Assembly: GCF_032118995.1 (NCBI RefSeq)
Contig: NC_092650.1
Span: 21,390,501-21,454,500 of the forward strand
Direction of reading: 5' to 3'
Length of the DNA: 64,000 bases
From: Asterias amurensis
Lineage: Eukaryota > Echinodermata > Asteroidea > Forcipulatida > Asteriidae
The notes under the pieces were generated by a model, which was not told where the DNA came from, ran no database searches, and saw only the letters and a program-made list of their open reading frames with translations. Shown here one piece after another: positions 32,212 through 42,350 of the stretch. The translations under genes and the position numbers were made by a program. Numbering within the stretch: position 1 is the stretch's first letter; each line of letters begins with the position of its first letter.

Positions 32212-33563
32212 GTTTTATCAGGGGACTTCGTCACGCGGGGCGCGCGCCCCGGCGGATGTTGACCAGAAAGTTTACATGAGAATTAATTGATATGAGAATA
32301 AACTAAAAATTAATGAGGCCGACGCTCTGTTACTCCCAAAAGCGGTGGTAAAAACAGTAGATTAGATGTTGCACAGCATGTTCCAAAAACTCGCTTTATT
32401 TGGTGCTCAGACAACTTTGTTTGCGTCGTTGGACGTACGCTCAATAATACACGATGAATGGGGCCTTATAGATTCTAAAATCGTGTACACATTATTGGAA
32501 ACAAAGCAAAAATCATTCAACAGTTATAGCAACCAATCATTAAATATTTTTATTTTCAATACAATTTTGCAGACATTGACTTTGTCGTTAAAGTCCATAC
32601 CAACTGACGCGTTTTTTATTATCTGCTGTATACCAGAACTTCTTCGAAGCTTCCTTTTCAGTCAGATAAACTCCGCGGCTGTTAGTGGCTGTGATTATGA
32701 GTTTGTTTTAAAAGAGGGTACCACTTTCATACAGCCTTTTTAGTCGGATTTCTCCTCTGCTATTACTATTAGCAGCGGTGATAATTGTTGAGGGGGGAGA
32801 TTCCACATTCAGCGTGTTATACATTGTCCGATTGGCCCATCTCCATATAAATTAACCAAAACTGGACGTACAGACCCTCAAAATAACAAGGCAAATGTTT
32901 CACAAAGTTCGTAACTATAATGAAAGCAGTTTGGGCGGGACTCAGGATGTACATTTTGCCAAGTGTAACTGAATTATACCAAATGTGCTCAACACAATAA
33001 AATAAGTGTGTCATTGGAGCAGTGTCCCTGCTATATTTTTAGTCGACTAAGCAATATTACCCTTACAGTCATCTTAGCTGGGAAATACTCAGTGCAGTGG
33101 ATAAAATTGACACAATGGCAAAAGCCGATTGAATTAAAACTATGCGTAAAAGAGGCGAAACATAATCAACATATACGGGTAATGCGTTGGCCCGCTCGAT
33201 CAACACTAAAGTATTACGAAATACCCTACATATCATGCCAAGTACCATCATTGCCAAGTATACCCATCCCCAATATTAAAGCTCAATTCCAGAAACAAAC
33301 ACCAATTCCTTTAGTTGGAGAACGCAAGAGAGAAGGTGAGGAGAGGAGGCGACGCGGCGCGACGTTTCACAACTAAGTTGTGCACGCTCAACAATTAATT
33401 TTTATCAAAATACAACATTAATGACAAATTTCCATACCGATCATAAATACAATTTCTTATCCAATCCTACGAAATGATTATTACCTGTAAGAATACCTCC
33501 CTTGCCCCCACATTACCTTTTACAACATTTATATACTATATAATCCTCCTCATCTAGCGGGGT
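32212..33563. other. Right part of the Helitron-like element; no gene recognised
   Basis: Contains a GC-rich palindrome (GGGGCGCGCGCCCC, near 32238-32251) and two open frames (125 and 122 codons, near 32366-32743 and 33008-33376) without recognisable domains. Part of it (about 32870-32960) resembles 21820-22070 on the left side of the nest. Confidence 0.5.
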
Positions 33564-33590
33564 GCCGCGCGAAGCGCGGCATCCCGCTAG
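33564..33590 (+). repeat. Helitron-type 3' end (hairpin plus CTAG)
   Basis: GCCGCGC, loop GAA, GCGCGGC, then ATCCCG and CTAG, followed by T. This is the diagnostic 3' terminus of Helitrons. Confidence 0.7.
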
Positions 33591-34076
33591 TCACAATTAT
33601 ACCTTCAAACTGAAGTTGAAGCAAAATCGGTGAGCGCAACTCAACCGTTAACAATTCCCCTTAGCAGTTTTTTAATTACATTTAGTTTCACTTCGTCACA
33701 AAACGTGATGAAACGGTAGGTCAACTTGTTTTTACGTCATATTTGCAAATGATTACGTCGTGTCCACATATCAAGGAGGTCAGTAAAATTATCATTATCA
33801 CTGGTTATTATTTTAGCTGACTTATTCATTATCTGTGTATAAATAAGCTGCATGATGACTCCAATGGAGGTCCGTCGTTGGCGCTTTTAATCGCTGTTAT
33901 TAACAGGAAGGCCGTTTCTTGGGTAGCAATTATTGTTTAATAGTAACAGCTCTTTAACAATAGAAACGTGACTGCCGCGTTCGTAAGACGAATTAGCATT
34001 AACTTATCAACCATTAGATATAATAAAAAAATTATCTATAACACTAAGTGCAAAAAAATAATGAACTCAAGCGAAA
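33591..34076. other. Flank between the mobile-element nest and lectin 2; nothing seen
   Basis: AT-rich, no ORF, no inverted ends recognised. Confidence 0.5.
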
Positions 34077-34090
34077 CTAATTGCAATTAG
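34077..34090. promoter_or_regulatory. Perfect palindrome upstream of lectin 2
   Basis: CTAATTGCAATTAG, identical to the motif before lectin 1, 167 bp before the ATG. The block between motif and ATG is also conserved (GCCATTTTGGACT, ACTTCACRGACC, ACTCCTTTGC), so this looks like a shared promoter. Confidence 0.5.
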
Positions 34091-34256
34091 GAGGCCCTGC
34101 TTTTGTCAGTGTGGGCGCCATTGTTATCGTGGAAGTGAACCAAAGGAGTTGATAACGGAAGCCATTTTGGACTCTCTGTATTATTTTAACTGATACTTCA
34201 CAGACCCCACTCCTTTGCTTTTAGACATCGAACCAGCTTGTGTACTTCATCAAAAA

Positions 34257-34817
34257 ATGAATATCTTTAAAGTTTCAAGTCTGCTTCTGGTTCTCGGTTG
34301 TGGTAGTATTCTGGCAGATATCTGCCAGCAAAAGAACTGCCAGCGTGGAAACTGCCCTCCCGATTGGCGCAAAGACGGAGCGTCATGTTACTTCATCATA
34401 ACGGAGAAGATGACTTGGAACAACGCAAAGAGTCTTTGTTCCGAGTATGGAGCCACGCTTGGTATCCCAAACTCACAATCGGAACAGGAGTTTATTTGGG
34501 AATTCTTTCTGCAAAAAATTCAGGATACCCCAACTCCGGATCTCTGGATTGGTTTTATTAACACGAAGGGAAATTGGGATGATGCACGTCGTAGTGATGC
34601 GAGCGGCTCCTATGAGAACTGGGCGGCAGAACAACCGGATGGTTTTGGCCTGACGACACAGTACTGCATTGCAATGTGGGCTGGACGTGACGCGAAATGG
34701 GATGATCAACCTTGCTACTACCAAAACTACGCAGTCTGTGAGCTCCCTGTCCCCGTCACCAACACCCCGTTATTCTGCCTGTACACCGGTGATGATGGTC
34801 GCCTTAGTTCTCAGTAA
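34257..34817 (+). CDS. Secreted C-type lectin, copy 2
   Basis: One exon, 186 aa, ATG at 34257 followed by a signal peptide ending GCGSILA at residue 20. It shares the CQQKNCQRGNCPPDWRKDG opening with copy 1, then a C-type lectin domain with WIGF (97-100), QPD (126-128) and WDD (148-150). It differs from copy 1 most around the sugar-binding loop (AEQPDGFGLTTQY versus AGQPDGFAYYV) and in the QPCYYQN segment, so ligand preference may differ. The stop codon is again embedded in GTAAGT. The gene lies in direct orientation to copy 1 and shares its promoter block and 3' flank, so the two arose by segmental duplication before or after the mobile-element nest formed between them. Confidence 0.9.
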   Translation: MNIFKVSSLLLVLGCGSILADICQQKNCQRGNCPPDWRKDGASCYFIITEKMTWNNAKSLCSEYGATLGIPNSQSEQEFIWEFFLQKIQDTPTPDLWIGFINTKGNWDDARRSDASGSYENWAAEQPDGFGLTTQYCIAMWAGRDAKWDDQPCYYQNYAVCELPVPVTNTPLFCLYTGDDGRLSSQ

Positions 34818-34989
34818 GTGTCTCGAGTCATGCAGGAGGGCTCGCCAAATCACACCCTGACGTTGTTCTTTCAATCTGCTGGAGCAAGGTGGAGGGAACT
34901 TGGTGTGCCAGCTCAACAACACAACTCGTCGTGATGCGGCTGCTGAAGGAGACATCAAAGAAGACGAGAAATGCTACTTTTTCTCATAA
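34811..34989 (+). pseudogene. PAN/apple-like tract after lectin 2
   Basis: In the +1 frame: SKCLESCRRARQITP, a TGA, then RCSFNLLEQGGGN, LVCQLNNTTRRDAAA and GDIKEDEKC. The Cys-X-Ser-Phe-Asn and Cys-Gln-Leu-Asn-Asn motifs fit a PAN module better than in copy 1, but the in-frame TGA means it cannot be read through as it stands. Confidence 0.45.
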
Positions 34990-35088
34990 CGAGCAACTCA
35001 CATTATTTTCTTTGGATTTAGAATAAACAGCATGACGAGTCCTTTGACTCTAGGTGAATCTCTGTGTTCTGTGGATGTTCGAGGATTG

Positions 35089-35155
35089 TGACCGCATATC
35101 GATATACCGTGACTGCATGTCTCGATGTATCGTGACTGCTTGTCTTGATGTATCA
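35089..35155. repeat. 23-bp minisatellite, about 3 units (copy 2)
   Basis: Same unit (CGATGTATCGTGACTGC) and same left boundary phrase (GTGGATGTTCGAGGATT) as the 1.6-kb array after lectin 1, but only about three units. Confidence 0.9.
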
Positions 35156-38036
35156 TGACAAACACCTTGTACATTAACATTAGTAGTCAGCGTAACTCTT
35201 CTTTTGCCATTCTTGGTACGCGAACTCACTCAGACACTTTTACGCACTATAGAAATATTTGTAAATACTATCAACGCAATGCTCTAAGAATTACAGTAAA
35301 ATTGTTGACATAACAGCATTGGGGACTACACACTTAAAGGACTTGTTTTTGGTGAACTATATTACAATTTTGTAGATGCAGAATCATGTACCAGAAAATT
35401 AGCAAGCTAGAACAAAAGAATGATATTTTTATGATGGGATTTCAGCGATTATCATATAGTTTATCACATATAGTAATCGATTCCAACTACCCTTTTGAAA
35501 TCACAGCCTGGGCTTTTGGGCGCTAGCTTAGACTCGGTCAGCCATTTTAAGAACGCGTGCTTTCGGTATCAGCATAAGCCGGAGCCAGCCAAAGCACTAC
35601 CGTCTGAATGCATACGCCGGGGTTTGTGTCATTATTTTGTGCAGTAATGGAAACGCGCAATTTTGTTTTTCTTTTGACTGAAGATTAAACGTTCTGCGCA
35701 TTTCAGAACGATAAGTCAGCACTATCATGCATTAATCGGTTATTGCTGCTGTTAAAATATTAAATTTTAGACTTCATGACATTTTACAGGCAACACATTA
35801 CGATGTTTAAGTTCGATTCCGAAATCACTTCTTATTATTTTGTGTGTAATCTTTGAAGACATTTACGTGTAGACAAACCTAAAGGCCTCTACTCTATAAA
35901 GAAGAAGAAAATGAAGAGAAAAAAAACATGAAAAATATGTCAGGAGTTAGGACTGTCCTCCGATGTACGCGGTGATGAATAACGAATACTAATTAGCATT
36001 CATACAATTAGTTCCGACAGTTACAGTTAGGACCTAGGTGTTATTGATGTGTGATACCAGATTTTTCTCTCGTATTAAAACTTTGTGATAATTAATGATT
36101 ATATGATTCCCATTTTGTACATAAATTTTAATATTGCATGTATGTAGTGATACAGGTTTCGCATTCTGAATAAAAATAATTACTTTTAAAATTATGAAAA
36201 ATGATTGTTCTCACGCGTCCTATAGTTATCAATTATTCATTAAACATGTCAATCCAGTCCCCTATATCCATTCCAATAATTTATGTGCAAAAAAAATACC
36301 TTAGCATGTTTGGATTGATTAACTTTGTTAACAGTTTAACACCACTAATAAGGCAGAATATGAAAAAGCTGCAGAGGCAGGCAACTTAGGACTGTCACCA
36401 TATCGAAAGCTTTACCTGTTGTAAAGATGTTACTGGTATAGCAAAACTATTCGTCTATTCCCCCCCCCCCCCCCCCCCTTCTAAAGACACTGGATACCGT
36501 TGGTAATGGTCAAAGACAAGTTTTCTCACTTGGTGTATCTCAACATGAGCTTAAACATAACAAACCTGTGAAAATTTGAACTCAGTTGGTGGTCGAAAAA
36601 AAAACCTGTCGCACGGAGTGTATGCTTTTAGATGCTTGATTTCGAGACCTCAAAATCTGAAATCATAATCTCGAAAATTCGTGGAAAATTACTTCTTTCT
36701 CTAAAACTTTGTTTTTACTCCAGAGGGAGCCGTTTATCACAATGTTTTATCAACAGCTCTCCGTTGCTTGTTCCCAATTAGATTTTTATATTGACAGTTA
36801 TGCTTTGAAATTCGCCCATGTGTAATAGCATTTCCCATTCAACAGTTAGGATCATCCTTGTTCCCAATGTATTTGAGCAGTACAGCGCCGCCGCGCCACT
36901 GCTTAATCAAAGGAGCGTGGCCCCTGTGCAAAAGGTTGTGATCCGATTTGTGCATTGTTGCCGCTTCGCGGCGCTATATGATTTTTGGTTGTCAGTAATA
37001 TTTTTCATAATGTTATACTTTTAAAATAAATCAAATGACAAGGATCTATAATGTCAGTTACATAAAACAAATATTGAGTGGCTTTGCGAAATATTCCTCC
37101 CACTCTGAGCCACTCAATACCTGTATACTATCACGTCCGCAAAAGAACACGCGCCTCGAAGTCAGGCTAGGTTTGCTACTACTTGCTGTAGCGTGGTGTA
37201 AGGGGTTGAAGGGGGTAAGCACAGGGATGCAATACAAATAACTGTGGCAAGCAACCCATCTTACGTCAAGACGAACCTGAGTGCTTTTTAAGTCGATGTT
37301 TTTGTCCCGTATACTATTGCCGAAGAAAGAGAATCATTCTAAAGCAGAGCAGATCAGAGCAGCTGCACTAGAGGAGCGGTCCAAAACAGTGTCAAGTAGT
37401 TTGACAATAAAAACAGCAGTCCAATAAAAAGCCCCAGTCCAACTTCACCAAATGCAGTGTACATGTATTTATACAATACATACAGAAAATAAGTGTTCTC
37501 AGTAATGTTGAATCAAACGTTTTCTCTTTACGATAGAGTAATTATTTGTTGAGACGAGTGTTGCACATCCTTATATATTTCAAATTCGCACATGTAACCA
37601 TCAGGTTTATAGAACAATAGTAATTATGATTAGGCTACAACTAAAATACTACTAAATTTTAACAGCTGATCCACTTCAAGAGTAGTTTTCAATAAACTTA
37701 CAAATTCCATACACCAACCCCCCCCCCCTTCATTTATTTATTTATCTTATTAATCAAATTTACCACAAATTTGAAAGGCAAAATACAGGAATTCCAGTTA
37801 AAACCGGAAGATTCTCATGCCTGGCCATTAAAACAAGCCTCAGTTTACTAATCCATTAATGTGCTGTTTATAAAAAGACATTTATTTAGGGCAGAAATTA
37901 AGGGGAAAGATCGTCCAAAACACAATTTCACGACCTTCACATCGCTTGTGGGCCAAGCTGCTACTTTAGCCAATCACACGCCCAACTCTAACCCTAACGC
38001 GCCAAGTGTACTTTTGTTCATATTTTGTTCATGTTC
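35156..38036. other. Intergenic stretch between lectins 2 and 3; no gene
   Basis: The first about 320 bp is homologous to the flank after the lectin 1 array. Then come AT-rich DNA, a run of 19 C at 36460-36478, a truncated family A MITE at 36483-36800, and a segment near 36960 (CGCGGCGCTATATGATTTTT) repeated in diverged form near 41118. No exon was recognised. Confidence 0.5.
36483..36800 (-). repeat. MITE family A, 3'-truncated
   Basis: Starts AAAGACACTGGATACCGTTG directly after a long C run; the interior fades out near 36800 without the right terminus. Confidence 0.75.
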
Positions 38037-38039
38037 AAT

Positions 38040-38425
38040 TGCAGTCACTATACATCGAGACTTGCAGTGACGATATATCGAGACATAGTCACGGTCGATA
38101 CATCGAGACATGCAGTCACGATACATCGTGACAAGCAGTCACAATACATCGAGACATGCAGTCACGATACATCGAGACATGCAGTCACGATACATCGAGA
38201 CAAGCAGTCACGATACGTCGAGACAAGCAGTCACGATACATCGAGACATGCAGTTACGATACATCGAGACATGCAGTCACGATACATCGAGACAAGCAGT
38301 CACGATACATCGAGACAAGCAGTCACGATACATCGAGACAAGCAGTCACGATACATCGAGACAAGCAGTCACGATACATCGAGACATGCAGTCACGATCA
38401 TCGAGACACAGTCACGTATCATCGA
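38040..38425. repeat. 23-bp minisatellite, about 16 units, inverted (copy 3)
   Basis: The same unit as after lectins 1 and 2, read as the reverse complement (GCAGTCACGATACATCGAGA), in keeping with the inverted lectin 3 gene to its right. The boundary phrase AATCCTCGAAAATCCACAG at 38431-38457 mirrors the one in copies 1 and 2. Confidence 0.95.
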
Positions 38426-38499
38426 GACACGCAGTCACAATCCTCGAAAATCCACAGAATACAGAGAGTAATCAGAGTCAAGGGACTCGTCATGGTGTT

Positions 38500-38683
38500 T
38501 TTCAGTTCAGTGAAATGTGGCATTTCTCGTCTTCCTTGATGTCTCCTTCAGCAGCCGCATCACGACGAGTTGTGTTGTTGAGCTGGCACACCACGTTCCC
38601 TCCACCTTGCTCCAGCAGATTGAATGAACAACGTCAGGGTGTGATTTGGCGAGCCCTCCTGCATAACTCGATACACTTACTGA
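38500..38683 (-). pseudogene. PAN/apple-like tract after lectin 3
   Basis: On the minus strand in the +1 frame: SKCIELCRRARQITP, a TGA at the same place as in copy 2, then RCSFNLLEQGGGN, VVCQLNNTTRRDAAA and GDIKEDEKC. It is closest to copy 2. Confidence 0.45.
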
Positions 38684-39225
38684 GAACTAAGGCAACCATC
38701 ATCTACGGTGTACAGGCAGAATAACGGGGTGTTGGTGACGGGGACAGGGAGCTCACAGACTGCGTAGTTTTCCCTGTAGCAAGGTTTATCATCCCATTTA
38801 CCGCCACGGTCACCCCACATTGCTGCACAAAACAAATAGATGGAATCCGGTTGTCCTGCTGCCCAGTTCTTGTAAGACCCGCTTGCATTACTCAGCAGAC
38901 CATCCCAATGTCCCTTCGTTTTGATTAAACCAATCCAGAGATCTGGAGTTGTGGTGTCCTCAATCTTTTGCAGAAAGAATTCCCAAATAAACTCCTGTGC
39001 CGATTGTGAGTTTGGGATACCAAGCGTTGCTCCATACTCGGTACAAAGACTCTTTGCGTTGTTCCAAGTCATCTTCTCCGTTATGATGAAGTAACATGAC
39101 GCTCCGTCTTTGCGCCAATCAGGAGGGCAGTTTCCATGCTGGCAGTTCTTTTGCTGGCAGATACCTGCCAGAATACTACCACAACCGAGAACCAGACGCA
39201 GACTTGAAACTTTAAAGATATTCAT
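38677..39225 (-). CDS. Secreted C-type lectin, copy 3 (inverted)
   Basis: One exon, 182 aa from the ATG at 39225 (the longer open frame begins with a TTG). Signal peptide 1-20, then CQQKNCQHGNCPPDWRKDG. The lectin domain has WIGL (97-100), QPD (125-127) and WDD (144-146), and a possible N-glycosylation site in SNASGS. The middle is the most diverged of the three (KTKGHWDGLLSNA replaces NTKGNWDDARRSDA). The order lectin, PAN-like tract, minisatellite is the same as in the other copies but reversed as a block. Function as for copy 1: probable galactose-type binding, secreted. Confidence 0.9.
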   Translation of the reverse strand: MNIFKVSSLRLVLGCGSILAGICQQKNCQHGNCPPDWRKDGASCYFIITEKMTWNNAKSLCTEYGATLGIPNSQSAQEFIWEFFLQKIEDTTTPDLWIGLIKTKGHWDGLLSNASGSYKNWAAGQPDSIYLFCAAMWGDRGGKWDDKPCYRENYAVCELPVPVTNTPLFCLYTVDDGCLSSQ

Positions 39226-39410
39226 TTTTGGATTCAGCAAAAGTGAACTGGCTCGATGTCTGAAGGCAAAGGGGGTAGGGCCGGCCAGTGATGTATCAGG
39301 GTAGGCTGCTCAGTTAGAATTGTACCGATGGCCCAAAACGGCTTCCGTTATCAACTCCTCTGGTCACTTCCACGCTAACAATGACGCCCACACTGACGAC
39401 AGTGCCTCTT

Positions 39411-39426
39411 CAATTGCAATCAGTTT
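39411..39426. promoter_or_regulatory. Diverged palindrome upstream of lectin 3
   Basis: Minus strand AACTGATTGCAATTG corresponds to the perfect CTAATTGCAATTAG of copies 1 and 2, about 190 bp before the ATG, with the ATTGCAAT core kept. Confidence 0.35.
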
Positions 39427-39440
39427 CGCTTGTGTTATGA

Positions 39441-40347
39441 TATTATTGTTAATTATATCTTCATTGTACATCCATCAATCAGACATCATTATGAGGGCAT
39501 TGTTCCCTTTTGATTGGCGTTTTGATTTGTTACCGCAAAATCCAAGTTAAATCAAATCAAATCAAATCAATCAACATTTATTTCCATACAAACACAATAT
39601 ACAAACACAAAAAATAGGATGTTACAATACTGAAAACTGTATGGAGGCATGGCCCATTAAAGCAAAGCTTGTAAGCTGTGATGCCTTTACACATGAGCAT
39701 CAGCGGTACCTAACGTTGACTATATAGGTATACTATTTCGCTCGCCCGTATGCAAGTATTTACATGTATAATTTGTTCACTAAAACTTTTTTTTTTTTTC
39801 ATACTTATGACATAAATAAGCCGAGTCTTAATTATAAGTGACAGTTGCTTCGAGTTTACTTCGAGAAGCGTTTTGAGTGATGCATTCGGCCCTTTGAACC
39901 AATTCGTGATGTATTATTAACTACTCGGAGGGTTCAGAGATTCCTGGGTACACTCAATATTGATCAGAATATGGTTTATAAATAGAAGACAACAACAAAA
40001 CAAAAGTCAAGTACCAGTTTCCCCTTTCAATATTTATTTGTACGCATGAGATAGAGTATCAATAACATTAAAAACATTGTCTCGTAGCGATTCGCTGGTC
40101 GCTTTATATTACTATTTAAAACTAAACTACTTTAATCGAACTACAGTGGGCGATGGTTCACATCTTAGAAAGGGCTTCATCTGAGCATGGGATTCACAAC
40201 GTCACGGGGAGCTGCCAGCTAAGATCCTTCAAAGAAATATATATCATCTTACCAATATACATTCGTTTCAAAGGCAACAAATCATACTATTTAATTAACC
40301 CGTAAGTTTTCATTGTGGCGCCCCCTCCGTGTGTTAAAATCAAGTTT
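39441..40347. other. Intergenic, with a short AATC-repeat tail
   Basis: At 39548-39570 AAATC repeats are followed by AACATTTATTTCCATACAAA, which looks like the 3' tail of a LINE or SINE on the minus strand. No gene seen. Confidence 0.4.
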
Positions 40348-40733
40348 AAAGGCAGTGGACACTATTGGTAATTGTCAAACTCCAGTCTTCTCATTTTGTG
40401 TATCTCAACATGTACATAAAATAACAAACTTGTCAAAAATTGAGCTCGATTGGTCGTCGGAGTTGCGAGATAACTATGAATTTAAAAAAACACCCTTTTC
40501 GTGTCACGAAGTTGTGTACTTTCAATGCTTTATTTCCCATACAGGGACAAAAACTTGAGGTCTCGAAATCAAATTTGTGGAAAATTACTGCTTTCTTGAA
40601 AGCTACATCACTTCAGAGGGAGCCGTTTCTCACACAAGGTTATATACTATCAACCTCTCCCTATTACTTGTAACCAATTAAGGTTTTATGCTTATAATTA
40701 TTTTGAGTAAATACCATTGTCCACTGCCTTTAA
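40348..40733 (-). repeat. MITE family A, complete
   Basis: Termini AAAGGCAGTGGACACTATTG and ATTGTCCACTGCCTTTAAAT with the full interior. Confidence 0.87.
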
Positions 40734-42350
40734 ATGCATACACATTTGTACATTTTAAATGTGGCCAACATTACGTTTCGGGAATGCAGAACGTTCTTTA
40801 GACTAATCTTAATATTACACAAGCCATCTTGTTGCATGTCTCAGTCGCTATATGAACCAACAACACACCTAGTTTATTATAGTCTTTTACTGGCAAAATG
40901 AAAGTTTTTGAATGGTTTTCACCAAAGATTAGAAGCTTTATCTATTGTTGGAACGTGAAATACGCGTGGGCGCCATTTCAGCAAGTGAATAATTTGTTTC
41001 CCATTGATAGGAATGGCCAATGTCTGCACTGATCTACTGTTGTATCAAAAGAGTTACTTGCCAAAATGGCGTCCAGTGGGATTTCACATTTCACAGCCCG
41101 AGTTCCGCATCTTGCGCCTTGCGGCGCTATATAATCTTTGGTTTTCACTCACTGGTCATCATGACAGACGGCACGCTGGGCCGGTGTCAAATGCAATTGA
41201 GTCTGCCATGCAATACTGTCTGCTCCGGACACTTTTGCGTATGCAATCGTGTCCGGGGCTATGGTGGATGTACATGACTGTCATATGTGCGAGCATGCAT
41301 GCACTAAACAAACATATATGCAGCATGAATATTCAGGTATTTTATGATTGCAGCGAATACCAAACTGCCGAACATTTCCCATGTCATTCATGACATGCAC
41401 CCTTAGCTTGTTAAAAAATGGCAAACGTGTTCCGTCGGCGACCAATGGCGTTTAATACTGCAAGAACGGTTTTGCACGGGGGCGGACACAAATGCATATG
41501 CAAAAGTGTCCGGGCGGACATAATTGCATTATGCAGCTGCGTCCGGGCGGACACTATTGCATATGCAAAACTATTCAGCGGACAGTCCTCCGAATAGTAT
41601 TGCATAGAGGACATAATTGCATGCGACACGGGCTCCAAGCCGCCCCAGGCCTCTAATCACTGTACAATTCCTGATGTACGTGGCATTTTTCTCCTTTTAA
41701 TGCATGACCTATGTACAAGGTCCGTAAAGTTGTGTAGTCGAAAATGTGTTACTACAGTGGCGGATTGTGTTAGTTTATAAAGTAAAAGGAAAACCACATA
41801 AAAATTATTTTGAGAGACATTTGTTTGAATCATTATACATGTATTCTATTTTTTTGTAAACAATAATTCATCTCAAAATAAACCCTTTTACAGCCCAAAG
41901 CTCCAATCCGAAGGTAATGTCACCACAATTTACGATTCGTCCTCCAGAAAAAATAGGTCCACTTTATGTGCAGTGTTTCACATTATTATATAATATCAAA
42001 GTCTCATATAACGCACGTATCTACCAAACAAGGTACTCAAGGGGCTGAGTATAAACAAACTTATGTGACCCAGTTCACCTGACTTTGATGTCATGAGAGG
42101 CTCACCCCAACGATGGCTTGTTGCAAACTGCACCACAACGGTAAACCTTAACCAGACACTATGTAATAAAGCCCCAGCATTTCTAATACCTTTGCGCTTA
42201 ATATAAGAGCTTTGATACACCCATAGATGCAATATAAAAACTTGTTTTAAGATTATTATATTAATATTTTCACACAAACACATGAATGAGCCATACAACA
42301 TCTGGAGACATTTTTGAAATAATAAACTGAAATTAAAAACAGAGGAGTCA
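40734..42350. other. Intergenic, with a cluster of GTCCGGGCGGACA and TTGCATATGCAA motifs
   Basis: No exon recognised. Between 41470 and 41630 the palindromes GTCCGGGCGGAC (two copies) and TTGCATATGCAA alternate about every 40-50 bp, with related half-motifs near 41190-41260 (AATGCAATTGAGTC, GTCCGGGGC). The segment CTTGCGGCGCTATATAATCT near 41118 also occurs near 36960. It may be a decayed repeat element. Confidence 0.45.

Larger units (their letters stand above)
20405..33590 (+). mobile_element. Helitron-like element, non-autonomous, interrupted by nested insertions
   Basis: The left end TCTATACTATTAAAAGTG follows an A, and the right end is CTAG followed by T, as expected for Helitron insertion between A and T. 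Just before the CTAG lies a GC hairpin (GCCGCGC-GAA-GCGCGGC, 33564-33580) with a 6-base gap, the classic Helitron 3' structure. No Rep or helicase protein is recognised. Most of the 13.2 kb is later insertions (foldback element with an LTR element inside, SINE composite). Outside those, diverged sequence around AACAAGGCAAATGTTT occurs both near 21990 and near 32885. Pairing the two ends as one element is inference. Confidence 0.55.
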
